A stretch of 64,000 nucleotides of DNA, taken from NCBI RefSeq assembly GCF_013607875.1, contig NZ_VDES01000003.1, forward strand, positions 75,866-139,865, written 5' to 3'. Origin of the DNA: Blastomonas ursincola (GTDB lineage: Bacteria > Pseudomonadota > Alphaproteobacteria > Sphingomonadales > Sphingomonadaceae). The translations under genes and the position numbers were made by a program. This document shows, in pieces, positions 26,385 through 35,308 of this stretch. The notes under the pieces were generated by a model. That model did no database searches and was not told where the DNA came from. It saw only the letters and a program-made list of their open reading frames with translations. Position 1 is the stretch's first letter; every line of letters starts with the position of its first letter.

Positions 26385-27275
26385 TCAGTTCAAATGGGCG
26401 GATGCTGCATCCGAGAGCTTTTGCGCCACCAGGACGGCAGTAGGCGCACTGGGGGCTGTCGCGTCGGCACCGACGGCGGCAACCAGCGAAGGATCCTCCG
26501 CAAAAAGCGGCCCGCCGACCATGATCCCGATATGCGGGTTTTGCGAGCGCTTGCGGATCAGGCCGATGGTCTCGGAAAGGCTGTCGATCATCTGGGTGGA
26601 GCCGGCGGTAAGACCGGCAACCGCAAACCAGCGTGTCCTCGCAGCTTCGGCGATCTCCTCGGCGCACGCGGCTGTTTCGGTCTGCACTTTCCAGCCCGAC
26701 GCTTCCAGAAACCGCTCAACCATTGTCACGCCGAAAAAATGCTGATCGCCGGGCGTCATGGCCATCAGGACAGTGCGCCGCATGTCGAGCGCATCGCAGC
26801 TATGCGTGTTGTTGAATGCGGCAAGCAGCTTCTGCAGCCGTGCAACGCCGAGCGTCACGTCGATGAAGTCGCACGCATCATTGTCCCACATCTCGCCCAG
26901 GTGACGCGCCGTTGGCTCGAGCAGTTCGATGAAGAGCGTTTCCATCGAAAGCCCACGGTCGCGGAGCACAATCACATAGCGCACCGCCGCTTCGAGATCG
27001 TCGCCCAGAACAATGTCGGCCAGTCCCGCAATGTCCACGCGATCGGGCGCCAGCACGGAGAGCACCGCCTCCACCGACGGTGCTTCGGGCACGATCTCGT
27101 CGTGCAGGCGCAGCAGCTGCGGTATCACCCGATCGGAGACCATCTGCGCAAGCTGGCTCTGGCGCAGCGCGAGGTCACCGCGCCGGTAAATGTCCGGCGC
27201 AACGAAATGCGTTTCCAGCTGCCGCAAGCTGTGTCGATCGATCTGCGGGATCGGTGCCTGCGCGCCTCGCCCCAT
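26385..27275 (-). CDS. Cobalamin-binding regulator-like protein (PpaA/AerR type)
   Basis: A 296-residue soluble protein. The C-terminal half (from about 165) is a B12-binding domain with the DxHxxG cobalt-ligand motif D177-QH-FFG, a downstream GLTAGS and GIMVGGP. Before it lies a helical bundle with LGEMWDNDACDFIDVTLGVARLQKLL-type spacing (W130), as in methylcobalamin- and adenosylcobalamin-binding sensor proteins. No methyltransferase domain or DNA-binding domain is visible. This layout resembles the light- and redox-responsive PpaA/AerR group of photosynthesis regulators, but no photosynthesis gene is in the window. Confidence 0.8.
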   Translation of the reverse strand: MGRGAQAPIPQIDRHSLRQLETHFVAPDIYRRGDLALRQSQLAQMVSDRVIPQLLRLHDEIVPEAPSVEAVLSVLAPDRVDIAGLADIVLGDDLEAAVRYVIVLRDRGLSMETLFIELLEPTARHLGEMWDNDACDFIDVTLGVARLQKLLAAFNNTHSCDALDMRRTVLMAMTPGDQHFFGVTMVERFLEASGWKVQTETAACAEEIAEAARTRWFAVAGLTAGSTQMIDSLSETIGLIRKRSQNPHIGIMVGGPLFAEDPSLVAAVGADATAPSAPTAVLVAQKLSDAASAHLN

Positions 27276-27440
27276 GGCCCTCTCCTATGCGTTCACTGCT
27301 TCGGAATTCTATGGACGAACAACATCATGGCCGGACCGGAATGTCGAGAACTTCCTGTTGGTGGGATGAACGACAATCATCAGCGGCTTTCGGAAAGCCG
27401 AAAATGTCCGACGCGCTCCAAGTCCGTGCATTTATGGAAA

Positions 27441-27516
27441 TGGTGAGCCCTGCTGGGTTCGAACCAGCGACCTACTGATTAAAAGTCAGTTGCTCTACCG
27501 ACTGAGCTAAGGGCCC
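27441..27516 (-). tRNA. tRNA-Lys (anticodon UUU)
   Basis: A complete 76-base tRNA including an encoded CCA end. On the minus strand it starts GGGCCCTTAGCTCAGT, with the anticodon stem ACTGA/TCAGT around loop CTTTTAA, giving anticodon TTT. The T arm contains GGTTCGAACCC, and the acceptor stem pairs GGGCCCT with AGGGCTC (one G-U). Confidence 0.97.
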
Positions 27517-27600
27517 CCTGGGGGTGGCGCGAGGTCTGCGCCATCGGTGGCCGGGCGGACCCGGGTGCGGGCATCCCCCTAGTCGGGCCGGTCCATCGGG

Positions 27601-28095
27601 TCAACCCCGTGCCGCACGATGGCAGAGCTGCGCGATACTGAGCCCGGTCAGCGGGTCGCGCCAGTTTGCGGCGATTGTCGCCGCCGGGCGCAGCACGAAG
27701 TCGCGGGTGCGAAAGGCGGGGTGTGGCACGACGAGCGGCGGGGAAGGGGAATACCAGCTGCCGCCCGACCAGAGAATGATGTCGAGATCGAGCGTCCGCG
27801 CCGACCAGCGCTGACCGCGCCTTCTGCCGAAGCGCGCCTCGATCCGCTTGAGCAGTGCCAGCAGCGCGTCGGGCATCAGCGGCGTCGCGATGATCGCGGC
27901 GCCATTGGCGTAGCGGCGCTGCGATGGGCCGATCGGCGGCGTCTCGATCACCGGGGCGATTCCCAGCACGTCCGCGCCCTCGCTCGCAAGCGCGAGCAGG
28001 GCAGCTCCCAGCACCTGGCGCGGCGCGCCGATGCGATGATGCCGGCGGTTCGATCCCAACGCTATCAGATAATGCTGTATGCTTGCCTCATCCAT
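27601..28095 (-). CDS. folK: 2-amino-4-hydroxy-6-hydroxymethyldihydropteridine pyrophosphokinase (FolK)
   Basis: FolK transfers pyrophosphate from ATP to 6-hydroxymethyl-7,8-dihydropterin in folate synthesis. The 164-residue product has the ALGSN start, GPSQRRYANGAAII pterin-binding region, the RTLDLDIIL metal/ATP motif and PHPAFRTRDFVLRP. These are all diagnostic. Other folate genes are not next to it. It lies downstream of the tRNA-Lys gene on the map but the two are separated by about 85 bases. The divergent gene encodes a uracil-DNA glycosylase. Confidence 0.95.
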   Translation of the reverse strand: MDEASIQHYLIALGSNRRHHRIGAPRQVLGAALLALASEGADVLGIAPVIETPPIGPSQRRYANGAAIIATPLMPDALLALLKRIEARFGRRRGQRWSARTLDLDIILWSGGSWYSPSPPLVVPHPAFRTRDFVLRPAATIAANWRDPLTGLSIAQLCHRAARG

Positions 28096-28117
28096 GCCCA
28101 GCGCCTAGCGCGAGGAC

Positions 28118-28789
28118 ATGATGGAGTTAAGCCCCATTGCGCATACCGAACCGCCGGTCGACTGTCTGCTATGTCCGCGTCTGGTCGCGCTGCGCCGCGA
28201 ATGCCAGTCCAGGCACCCCGGTTGGTGGAACGCGCCGGTCCCCGCCTTTGGCGATGCGAACGCCTGGCTGGGCATAGTCGGGCTGGCCCCCGGCATGCAC
28301 GGTGCGAACCGGACGGGCCGCCCCTTCACCGGCGATTATGCGGGCGACCTGCTGTTTGCGACCTTCCTGAAGTTCGGCCTGTCGCGCGGCACATACCAAT
28401 CGCGGGTCGATGACGGGCTCGAACTCGAGGGCGTGATCATCATCAATTCGGTCAAGTGCCTGCCGCCACAGAACAAGCCGACTCCGCAAGAGATCAATAC
28501 CTGCCGCCGCTTTCTATCCGCGCAGCTCGATGCGCTGCCCCAGCTTCGCGTGTTCATCGCGCTCGGCCGGATCGCGCATGACAGCTTCCTGCGGCATCTG
28601 GGGCTGCGCGCGGCGAGCCATCCCTTCGGGCACAACGCCCTGCACGATCTGGGCGATGGCCGGGTGCTGATCGACAGCTATCATTGCAGCCGGTACAACA
28701 CCAATACGGGGCGGCTGACCGAAGCGATGTTCGAGGCGGTGTTCGAGCGCGCGCTGGCTGCACGCGATCGGATCACTCCGCCGGGGTAA
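28118..28789 (+). CDS. Family 5 uracil-DNA glycosylase (UDGb)
   Basis: A 223-residue DNA-repair enzyme that removes uracil and related deaminated bases. It carries GLAPGMHGANRTGRPFTGD (55-73), characteristic of the type-5/UDGb branch, and a C-terminal DSYHCSRYNTNTGRLT motif. Four cysteines, C16, C19, C114 and C129, sit where the family binds a 4Fe-4S cluster. The catalytic Asp of other branches is absent at the PG-x-x position, as expected for UDGb. Its 3' end overlaps the convergent 2Fe-2S gene by 17 bases. Confidence 0.88.
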   Translation: MMELSPIAHTEPPVDCLLCPRLVALRRECQSRHPGWWNAPVPAFGDANAWLGIVGLAPGMHGANRTGRPFTGDYAGDLLFATFLKFGLSRGTYQSRVDDGLELEGVIIINSVKCLPPQNKPTPQEINTCRRFLSAQLDALPQLRVFIALGRIAHDSFLRHLGLRAASHPFGHNALHDLGDGRVLIDSYHCSRYNTNTGRLTEAMFEAVFERALAARDRITPPG

Positions 28790-29312
28790 GCGCGGGCACG
28801 TCCTTGGCCGCGTCCTCGGGCGAGATGCCCGGCGGCGGCGCGGCGGCGATCGTTTCCTGACGCCGCATCACCCGGCCTGCGCGCTTGATCGCGGCGCGGA
28901 CGCGGGGATAGGTGCCGCAGCGACACAGGTTGCGGATCGCGGCGTCGATTTCGGCATCGCTGGGATCGCTGTTCTTGCGCAGCAGCACGCTCGCCGCGAT
29001 GATCATGCCGGGGGTACAGAAGCCGCATTGCACCGCCTGTTCGGCGACGAATGCCTGCTGCACCGGGTGGCTGCGATCGCGGCTCAGCGCCTCGATCGTG
29101 GTGACATAGCGCCCCTCGACCTCGGCGATGCTGACCAGGCACGAGCGGATCGCCTCGCCATCGACCACGACCACGCATGCGCCGCAATCGCCATTGCCGC
29201 AGCCATATTTGGTGCCGGTGAGGTTCGAGGCATCGCGCAGCGCCCAGAGCAGCGGCGTCTCCGGGTCGAGCCGGTACTGGACCGGGCGGTCGTTGACGGT
29301 GAACTTGGTCAT
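28773..29312 (-). CDS. Stand-alone 2Fe-2S subunit of a molybdenum hydroxylase
   Basis: A 179-residue protein like the small subunit of isoquinoline/aldehyde/CO dehydrogenases. Two 2Fe-2S centres are complete: C38, C43, C46, C58 for the plant-ferredoxin type, and C96, C99, C130, C132 for the alpha-helical type. Such subunits pass electrons from a molybdopterin large subunit, yet no large or FAD subunit is adjacent. A C-terminal tail of about 30 residues rich in Pro and Ala is extra to the family core. The neighbouring aldolase gene is 63 bases upstream on the same strand. Confidence 0.88.
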   Translation of the reverse strand: MTKFTVNDRPVQYRLDPETPLLWALRDASNLTGTKYGCGNGDCGACVVVVDGEAIRSCLVSIAEVEGRYVTTIEALSRDRSHPVQQAFVAEQAVQCGFCTPGMIIAASVLLRKNSDPSDAEIDAAIRNLCRCGTYPRVRAAIKRAGRVMRRQETIAAAPPPGISPEDAAKDVPALTPAE

Positions 29313-29375
29313 GGGCTCAGCGCTTATCCGAGCCGCGCTTGCAAGTCACCCATGCACAGACCGCCCGGATGCGGA

Positions 29376-30137
29376 TCAGTCGCGCCAGCTCGGGTCGATC
29401 TTGTCGACCTTGCGCACCATCGCGGCAAAATCGGGCACGCCTGCGCCCATCGGCAGTTGCACCTGGCTGAGATCGCGCTGGTGCACCGCGACGACCTCGT
29501 CGGGCACGATGATCGGCTTGCCCATCGACATGGTGGCGAGCTGGATCTCGCACGCGCGCTGGAGCGACCAATAGGTGATGAACGCCTCTGGCAGGGTGCG
29601 GCCCATGACGACGGGGCCATGGTTCTTCAGCATCAGCACGCGCTTGCCGCGAACGGCCTCGACCAGGCGCGCGCCCTCTTCGGCGCGCACGGTGACGCCC
29701 TCGAAATCATGATAGGCGATGTTGCCGATGAAGTTGCAGGCATAGAAATTGGTCGGCTGCAATCCACCTTCGGTCGAGCAGACCGCCATGGTCGCGGTGG
29801 TGTGCGTGTGGATGATGCAGTGCATGTCCGGCAGTTCCTTGTGGAACACGCTATGCTGCGTGAAGCCCGCCTTGTTCACCGGATAGGGCGAGCCGTCGAG
29901 CTTTTCGCCATCGGAGTTGATCTTGACCAGGTTGGAGGCGCAGACCTCGCTGAAATGCAGGCCATAGGGGTTGATCAGGAAGGCGTCTTCCTCGCCCGGC
30001 ACCTTGAGCGTGATGTGGTTGTAGATCATTTCCGACCAACCCACCATGTCAAACACGCGGTAGCAGGAGGCGAGCAGCTTGCGCGCTTCATGCTCCTCGG
30101 TGGTCATCTGGGGGCTCGGCTTCAACGCGGTGGCCAT
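29376..30137 (-). CDS. Class II aldolase/adducin family protein
   Basis: A 253-residue zinc-dependent aldolase-like protein. Zinc ligands are visible as H110 and H112 in IIHTHTTAT and the later His in MLKNHGPVVMG; the family's NHITLKVPG segment is near 40-48. Members cleave or epimerise phosphorylated or free sugars and hydroxyacids; the substrate here is not clear. The ATG at 30137 is preceded by CAGGAGAG and preferred to the adjoining GTG. It may be transcribed with the 2Fe-2S gene downstream. The SRAP gene is divergent with only 30 bases between starts. Confidence 0.88.
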   Translation of the reverse strand: MATALKPSPQMTTEEHEARKLLASCYRVFDMVGWSEMIYNHITLKVPGEEDAFLINPYGLHFSEVCASNLVKINSDGEKLDGSPYPVNKAGFTQHSVFHKELPDMHCIIHTHTTATMAVCSTEGGLQPTNFYACNFIGNIAYHDFEGVTVRAEEGARLVEAVRGKRVLMLKNHGPVVMGRTLPEAFITYWSLQRACEIQLATMSMGKPIIVPDEVVAVHQRDLSQVQLPMGAGVPDFAAMVRKVDKIDPSWRD

Positions 30138-30167
30138 CACGCTCTCCTGTCTCTATCTTGGGTGGCT

Positions 30168-30815
30168 ATGTGCAACCTGTATCGCATGACAAGCAACGCC
30201 GATGCAATCCGCCAGTTGTTCGGCGCGGCGCTGGGTACGGTCGATCTGGGCGGGGCGAACCTGCCGCCGTTCGAGGGCATCTATCCCGATTACGATGCGC
30301 CGGTGCTGGTGGCGCAAGGGCAGGGCGCTAGTCTCGCGACGATGCGCTGGGGCTGGCCCCCATTTGGCGAGGTCAAGCGGCCGATCACCAATGTGCGTAA
30401 CCTGAACTCGCCGATGTGGCGCGGCGCATTGCGCGATCCGGCGCGGCGCTGCCTGGTGCCGGTGACCGCGTTCTGCGAATATGGCGCCGCCCCCGATCCG
30501 GTCACGAAGCGCAAGCGGCAGCACTGGTTTGCGCTTGCATCGGGCGAACCCTTCGCCTTTGCCGGGATATGGCGCCCGGTGGAGGAGGGCGCACGCTTCG
30601 CCTTTCTGACCTGCGAGCCCAATGCGCTGGTCGGTGCGGTGCATCCCAAGGCGATGCCGGTGATGCTGGCGGGCGAGGGGCTGGGTCAATGGCTGCGCGC
30701 CGAATGGGACGAAGCCGAGCGGCTCGTCGCACCCTTTCCCGATAATGCCATGGCCGAGCTGCCATCAGTGTCACCAACCGATGCAAGCGAGGCACAGCCC
30801 GGGCTTTTCGGCTGA
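30168..30815 (+). CDS. SRAP-domain protein (YedK/HMCES type)
   Basis: A 215-residue SOS-response-associated peptidase. Family enzymes protect abasic sites in single-stranded DNA by forming a DNA-protein crosslink through Cys2. Cys2 is present directly after the initiator Met (MCNLYRM). Other active-site signatures are NVRNLNSP, CLVPVTAFCEYG and the final His in HPKAMPVML. The exact start at 30168 is fixed by the need for Cys2. A long in-frame upstream extension is antisense to neighbouring genes and is not coding. Confidence 0.92.
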   Translation: MCNLYRMTSNADAIRQLFGAALGTVDLGGANLPPFEGIYPDYDAPVLVAQGQGASLATMRWGWPPFGEVKRPITNVRNLNSPMWRGALRDPARRCLVPVTAFCEYGAAPDPVTKRKRQHWFALASGEPFAFAGIWRPVEEGARFAFLTCEPNALVGAVHPKAMPVMLAGEGLGQWLRAEWDEAERLVAPFPDNAMAELPSVSPTDASEAQPGLFG

Positions 30816-31004
30816 AACGCGGCGAAATTCCTTGAAAATGCCGCGATGCACTGGTATCGGCCCCGCGTGACCGACAGCCATGCGGCTGGCGTGCCCTATT
30901 TTATTGGCCTTCTAGCTTTGGCTTTGCTGTCCGTTTTCCGCGCCCCTCGGCGTGGCGCGAGCGGGTTTGCAGGCCGTGAATCGAAATGGAGCTGACGTAA
31001 GTTT

Positions 31005-31211
31005 ATGCAGATTCTCGTACGCGATAACAATGTTGACCAGGCGCTGCGGGCGCTCAAGAAGAAGCTGCAGCGCGAAGGTGTGTATCGCGAGATGAAGCTG
31101 CGTCGGCATTACGAGAAGCCCAGCGAAAAGCGCGCGCGCGAAAAGGCTGCTGCCGTGCGTCGTGCACGCAAGCTGGAGCGCAAGCGCATGGAACGTGACG
31201 GCGCGAAATAA
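31005..31211 (+). CDS. rpsU: 30S ribosomal protein S21
   Basis: A 68-residue very basic protein that matches bacterial S21, including the start [20 protein letters not shown], the [17 protein letters not shown] core and a Lys/Arg-rich end. S21 binds the platform of the small ribosomal subunit near the anti-Shine-Dalgarno region. It stands alone, not in the rpsU-dnaG-rpoD arrangement seen in many gammaproteobacteria. The 190 bases upstream contain no gene and probably hold its promoter. Confidence 0.97.
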   Translation: MQILVRDNNVDQALRALKKKLQREGVYREMKLRRHYEKPSEKRAREKAAAVRRARKLERKRMERDGAK

Positions 31212-31340
31212 GCCGGTTATAGCATCGCTAACCTGACGGATCGGGGACGCCGATTCGTCGCAACGACCCCTGATGGGACTGGAAGGTGGAGGCCTTGCAG
31301 TGCTTTTCAGGGGTTTGTGGTACGATAACCGGAGGCTTCC

Positions 31341-31946
31341 ATGTCCGTTACCCGCGTTCCCATTCCGCCGCTGGCCAAAGGCTCGCTGACCAAATTGTGG
31401 CTGGGCGTCGCCGCAGCCGTCGCGATCGCGGGCGGTACGGCCTGGGCCGGACTGCAGTCGGTGCCGCAATCGGCCGCCGGTTTCCTGTCGAGCAATGCCG
31501 ACGAGCCGGGCGTGGTGACGACCGAGAGCGGGCTGCAGTTCAAGGAACTGGTCAAGGGTAATGGTCCGTCGCCGACCGATGCGGACGTCACGCTGATCAA
31601 CTATCAGGGCACGCTGATGGACGGCACGCCGTTCGATGCCAACCAGCGCGTGCCGATGCCCGTCGCCGGATCGATCCCAGGCTTTTCCGAGGCGCTGAAG
31701 AAAATGCAGCGTGGGGGCAAGTACCGCCTCTGGGTCCCGCCCGAGCTTGGCTATGGCGCGGAAGAGAAGAAGAATCCGCAGACCGGCGAGGTCGTCATTC
31801 CCGCCAACAGCCTGCTGGTGTTCGACGTCGATCTGATCGAGTTCATCCCCGAGATGCAGCTGCGGGCCATGCAGCAGCAGCTTCAGGGCCAGGGTGCGCC
31901 CGGTGGTCCTCCGGGGGCACCGCCGCCGGGAATGCCGGGCAACTGA
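31341..31946 (+). CDS. FKBP-type peptidyl-prolyl cis-trans isomerase, membrane-anchored
   Basis: A 201-residue protein with an N-terminal transmembrane helix (about 19-37), so the FKBP domain faces the periplasm. The domain shows TESGLQFKELVKG, NYQGTLMDGTPFD, VAGSIPGFSEAL and YRLWVPPELGYG, and ends with a strand (LLVFDVDLIEF) typical of FkpA/Mip-like isomerases. It should speed proline isomerisation in outer-membrane or periplasmic proteins. A Gln-rich then Gly/Pro-rich tail follows. GGAGG lies before the ATG and a strong terminator follows the stop. Confidence 0.93.
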   Translation: MSVTRVPIPPLAKGSLTKLWLGVAAAVAIAGGTAWAGLQSVPQSAAGFLSSNADEPGVVTTESGLQFKELVKGNGPSPTDADVTLINYQGTLMDGTPFDANQRVPMPVAGSIPGFSEALKKMQRGGKYRLWVPPELGYGAEEKKNPQTGEVVIPANSLLVFDVDLIEFIPEMQLRAMQQQLQGQGAPGGPPGAPPPGMPGN

Positions 31947-31958
31947 TCTGGGAACATG

Positions 31959-31988
31959 AAAAAGCCCGGTGGCAACACCGGGCTTTTT
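31959..31988. terminator. Strong bidirectional terminator after FKBP gene
   Basis: A perfect 13-base-pair stem, AAAAAGCCCGGTG with CACCGGGCTTTTT around GCAA, starting 12 bases after the FKBP stop. The A-run and T-run make it usable on both strands, so it can also end the convergent thioesterase transcript. Confidence 0.92.
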
Positions 31989-32010
31989 CTTTGGCTGGCG
32001 TTGCTGGCGG

Positions 32011-32478
32011 TCAGACGCCTTCGGGGCGGACTGGCTCGAACGCGGCGACCATGTCCTTGAACCATTGCGGCACCGGCGCGGGGCGACGGGTCGCCATCGC
32101 GAAATGGACATAGCTGATCGTCACCACGGTGAGCAGCTCTTCACCGCGAAAGATGGCGCACTCGCTGGTCAGCGAGCTCGAACCGAAGCGCTTGATGCGC
32201 ACCGCGAGGTCGATGATGTCATCTGCGACGGCGCTGCCGCGGAAATCGACATCCGCATGGCGCACCATCATGTCGTGATCAGGGCCGAACAGGTTGAAGC
32301 CGGTGCTCTCGGGCTTCCCGCTCGCCAGATTGAGCGCGCGGAAATATTCGGTGATGCCGACATCGGCGTACATCAGATAGTTCGCGTTGAAGACGATATT
32401 CTGCATATCGACCTCGTGATAGTGCACGCGCTTGGGCGCGATGCTGCGATAATGGGCGCGGATGGGCGCGTCCGACAT
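32011..32478 (-). CDS. Acyl-CoA thioesterase, 4HBT hotdog fold (second copy)
   Basis: A 155-residue hotdog-fold thioesterase, distinct from the one at 14.4 kb. Signature residues are HYHEVDMQNIVFNANYLMYAD near the N-terminus with the Asp in place, and the DVDFRGSAVADD central strand. It would act on acyl-CoA in the cytoplasm. The ATG at 32478 follows AGAGAGGGG; the frame extends to 32541 but that stretch overlaps the terminator of the receptor gene. Substrate unknown. Confidence 0.88.
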   Translation of the reverse strand: MSDAPIRAHYRSIAPKRVHYHEVDMQNIVFNANYLMYADVGITEYFRALNLASGKPESTGFNLFGPDHDMMVRHADVDFRGSAVADDIIDLAVRIKRFGSSSLTSECAIFRGEELLTVVTISYVHFAMATRRPAPVPQWFKDMVAAFEPVRPEGV

Positions 32479-32540
32479 GCTGTTCCCCTCTCTTGTTCTC
32501 GTTCCGGATCGTCTGCTCCGCATACACAATGCTGGCCACA

Positions 32541-32565
32541 AAAAAAGGGGGGCACGAAGCCCCCC
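32541..32565 (-). terminator. Terminator after second TonB receptor
   Basis: On the minus strand a GGGGGGC/GCCCCCC stem is followed by seven T. It lies about 75 bases after the receptor stop and ends its transcript before the thioesterase gene. Confidence 0.85.
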
Positions 32566-32638
32566 ATTTCCCTGTTTTCAATCGGTTGGGTCTTTTGCCA
32601 ACCTGATCGTGACCAAGCCCGGTCAAACCGTGATTGGA

Positions 32639-35308
32639 TCAGAACTTGAAGCGGACCGAACCGCCATAGGTGCGCGGCAGGCTCGGATAGCCCGAAATGC
32701 TGCCGCTCTGGGCGACCGAGTCGAACACGGTCGAGATGAACCGGTCGTCGAGCAGGTTGCGTGCCCACGCGCTGATCTCGAAGCCATTGGTCAGCTCCAG
32801 CGTCGCCGAGACGTTGACCAGGTCGGTCTGGCGACGGAACTGGCGGGCAATGTCCAGGGCAGGCTGGAAGTTGCGCGTGCCGTTGGCGTTGGTAACGATG
32901 AAGCCCGGCAGACCTTCGGCGATCTGCACGTCGCTTTCATAGGCATAGTCGCCGCGCACGGTGAACTTGGTGCCGCCTGCGAACTCGTAGGTGTACGAAC
33001 CGCCCATCGATGCCGACAGGGCAGGGATGCCCGCCGGGGTTGCGCCGGTCAGATCACCGACCGCCGAGTTGAGGAAGCTGTCATACTTCGGATCGAGATA
33101 GGTGAAGGCGACGAACAGGTTGAGGCCGTCGGTCGGACGGACGGTGCCGTCGAACTCGATACCGAAGGTCGACTGCTTGCCCGCATTGGCGAGCGCGAAG
33201 CCGGTGCCGGTGAAGACGTTGCTCTGGAAGCCGCGGATCGACTGCTTGAACACGGTCAGGTTGAATGCGACCAGCGGCCACTGGGCCTTGATGCCGGCTT
33301 CATAGACTTCCGATTCTTCGGGACCCGCAAAGCGCGAACCGGTGGTCAGGTTCGGCAGCGCCAGACCGGCATTGCGGATCGGCGAAGCAGCCGGATTGTT
33401 GACCGGCGAGCCGGGGATGAAGTCGGTCGGGAACGGACGGCTGTCACGCGACAGGTTGAACGAGGTCGCCTTGAAGCCGGTGGCATAGGTGGCGTAGATG
33501 TTCAGATTGTCGGTGATCTCGTAATTCGCGCGGATGGTGTACGAGAAATCGTCGTCCTTGGTACGGCCGCTTTCCACCGCGTTGGGGAAGTTGAGGAACG
33601 GCGGCAGGAACTGCAGCGCGCGCAGGCCGAGCAGCGGGTTCACCGCCGGGTTGGTGTTGTTGGCGCGGGCAAAGGCAGCGGCACCGGTCTGGATCTGGCC
33701 GAAAGCGGCGGGCTGTGCCGCAGCGAACGCAGCGATCTGCGCCGCATTGGCCGGTCCGGGCAGGCGCAGCGCCTGGCCGACGGTGGTGGCGATGCCCTGC
33801 TGGGTGATCAGCGTGTTGCCGATGGCGACGAAATCAAGCGCCGAGAACGGGTCGGTGCTGACGACGTTCGAACGGACGCGCTTCTTGTCTTCGGTATAGT
33901 TGAAGCCGAAGGTGAAGGTCAGGCGATCGGTCGGCTTCAGGTCGAACTGGCCGAACAGCGAGAACGCATCGTTGCCATAGGTGAAATCGTCGAAAATACC
34001 CTGGCCCTGGCGGAAGAAGGTGTTGTTGGGCACGCCCAGCAGCGCTTCGACACCGGCGGCGCCGCCGACGGCGGGGCCGATCAGCGCGCTGGCATAGCCG
34101 CGGAAGTCGCGACCGAAGAGCAGGTCGTTGGTGAACTTGATGTCTTCGTTGAAATAGAAGCCGCCGAGCAGGAAGTTCAGCGGGCCGTCAAAGTCCGATG
34201 CGACGCGCAGTTCCTGCGTGAAGGTGTCGATCGAGGTATTGGCGAGGTTCTGGCCGATCAGGTCGGCGCTGGTGAAGTCCGAATCCTGGTTGGTGGTCGA
34301 ACGCACCTCGCGATAGGCGGTGATGCTGGTGAAGGTCAGCGCGCCGACATTCCAGTCACCCTGCAGCGATGCGCCATAGTTCTCGATCTCGTTGGTCGAG
34401 GGGATGTTGTTACGCACGCGGTACGAGAACGGATCGGCCGCCTCGAGCGGACGCGCCTGACCGCTGGCAGCGCGCAGCGCCGCAGTGATGGCCGGGTTCT
34501 CGCGGACATTGGCAGCGATACAGCAGTTTTCGTCGATCTTGTCATAATCGCCGATCACGCGGAACGACAGGTCGGCGCTGGGCTCCCAGAGCAGCTGGCC
34601 GCGCACGCCCCAGCGATCGCGGTTGTTGAACTTGGTGCCGAGGTTCAGGTCGCGAGCATAGCCGTCACGCTTGTTGATGTTGCCGGCGAGGCTGAAGGCG
34701 AGGGTCTCGCTGATCGGGCCGGTAATGTCACCGCGCAGGATGCGCGCGTTGAAATTGCCATAGGTCGCTTCGACCTGGCCGCCGAATTCGAACTGGGGGC
34801 GCTCGGTCACGATGCTGATGATACCCGCCGAGGCATTCTTGCCGAACAGGGTCGACTGCGGGCCGCGCAGCACTTCAACGCGCTGGATGTTGGGCAGGTC
34901 GCCGATCTGGGCAGCCGAGCGCGAGCGGTACACGCCGTCGATGAACACGCCGACCGAAGGTTCGATGCCGGGGTTGTTCGCGCCGTTACCGAAGCCGCGG
35001 ATGATGAAGTTGGTGTTGGCCGAGCTCTGCAGCTGCGAGACGCGCAAGCTGGGGACCAGGGTCTGCAGGTCGATCAGGTCACGGACCTGTGCGTCCTCGA
35101 TATCTTCACCGCTGGTGACCGAAACCGCGATCGGAATTTCCTGCAGCGTGGTTTCGCGCTTGGACGCGGTCACGATGATGACGTTGCTGTCGGCGTTCTC
35201 GGCGTCCTGGGCCGCGTCCTGCGCAAAGGCAGCGGCGGGCATGGCGAGCGAGCCGAGCGCTGCACCCGAAAGCAGAATCGTTTTCAGGCGGGTGTCGGTG
35301 ATGATCAT
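32639..35308 (-). CDS. TonB-dependent receptor (second copy)
   Basis: An 889-residue outer-membrane receptor. It has a signal peptide ending AAFAQ, a TonB-box-like VIIVTASKRETTLQ, a plug domain with the conserved RGFG, VEVLRGPQSTLFGKNASAG and IISIVTERP, and a barrel ending SVRFKF. The plug is of the CirA/FecA-like type common in sphingomonads and differs from that of the receptor at 11.5 kb. The ligand is not apparent, since its neighbours are a thioesterase and a peptidase. Two inverted repeats lie upstream (35420-35444 and 35475-35510). A terminator follows. Confidence 0.95.
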   Translation of the reverse strand: MIITDTRLKTILLSGAALGSLAMPAAAFAQDAAQDAENADSNVIIVTASKRETTLQEIPIAVSVTSGEDIEDAQVRDLIDLQTLVPSLRVSQLQSSANTNFIIRGFGNGANNPGIEPSVGVFIDGVYRSRSAAQIGDLPNIQRVEVLRGPQSTLFGKNASAGIISIVTERPQFEFGGQVEATYGNFNARILRGDITGPISETLAFSLAGNINKRDGYARDLNLGTKFNNRDRWGVRGQLLWEPSADLSFRVIGDYDKIDENCCIAANVRENPAITAALRAASGQARPLEAADPFSYRVRNNIPSTNEIENYGASLQGDWNVGALTFTSITAYREVRSTTNQDSDFTSADLIGQNLANTSIDTFTQELRVASDFDGPLNFLLGGFYFNEDIKFTNDLLFGRDFRGYASALIGPAVGGAAGVEALLGVPNNTFFRQGQGIFDDFTYGNDAFSLFGQFDLKPTDRLTFTFGFNYTEDKKRVRSNVVSTDPFSALDFVAIGNTLITQQGIATTVGQALRLPGPANAAQIAAFAAAQPAAFGQIQTGAAAFARANNTNPAVNPLLGLRALQFLPPFLNFPNAVESGRTKDDDFSYTIRANYEITDNLNIYATYATGFKATSFNLSRDSRPFPTDFIPGSPVNNPAASPIRNAGLALPNLTTGSRFAGPEESEVYEAGIKAQWPLVAFNLTVFKQSIRGFQSNVFTGTGFALANAGKQSTFGIEFDGTVRPTDGLNLFVAFTYLDPKYDSFLNSAVGDLTGATPAGIPALSASMGGSYTYEFAGGTKFTVRGDYAYESDVQIAEGLPGFIVTNANGTRNFQPALDIARQFRRQTDLVNVSATLELTNGFEISAWARNLLDDRFISTVFDSVAQSGSISGYPSLPRTYGGSVRFKF

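Noticed and set aside
29028-30167. Upstream extension of the SRAP frame
   Set aside because: SRAP proteins need Cys at position 2, which fixes the start at 30168; the extension is antisense to the 2Fe-2S and aldolase genes.
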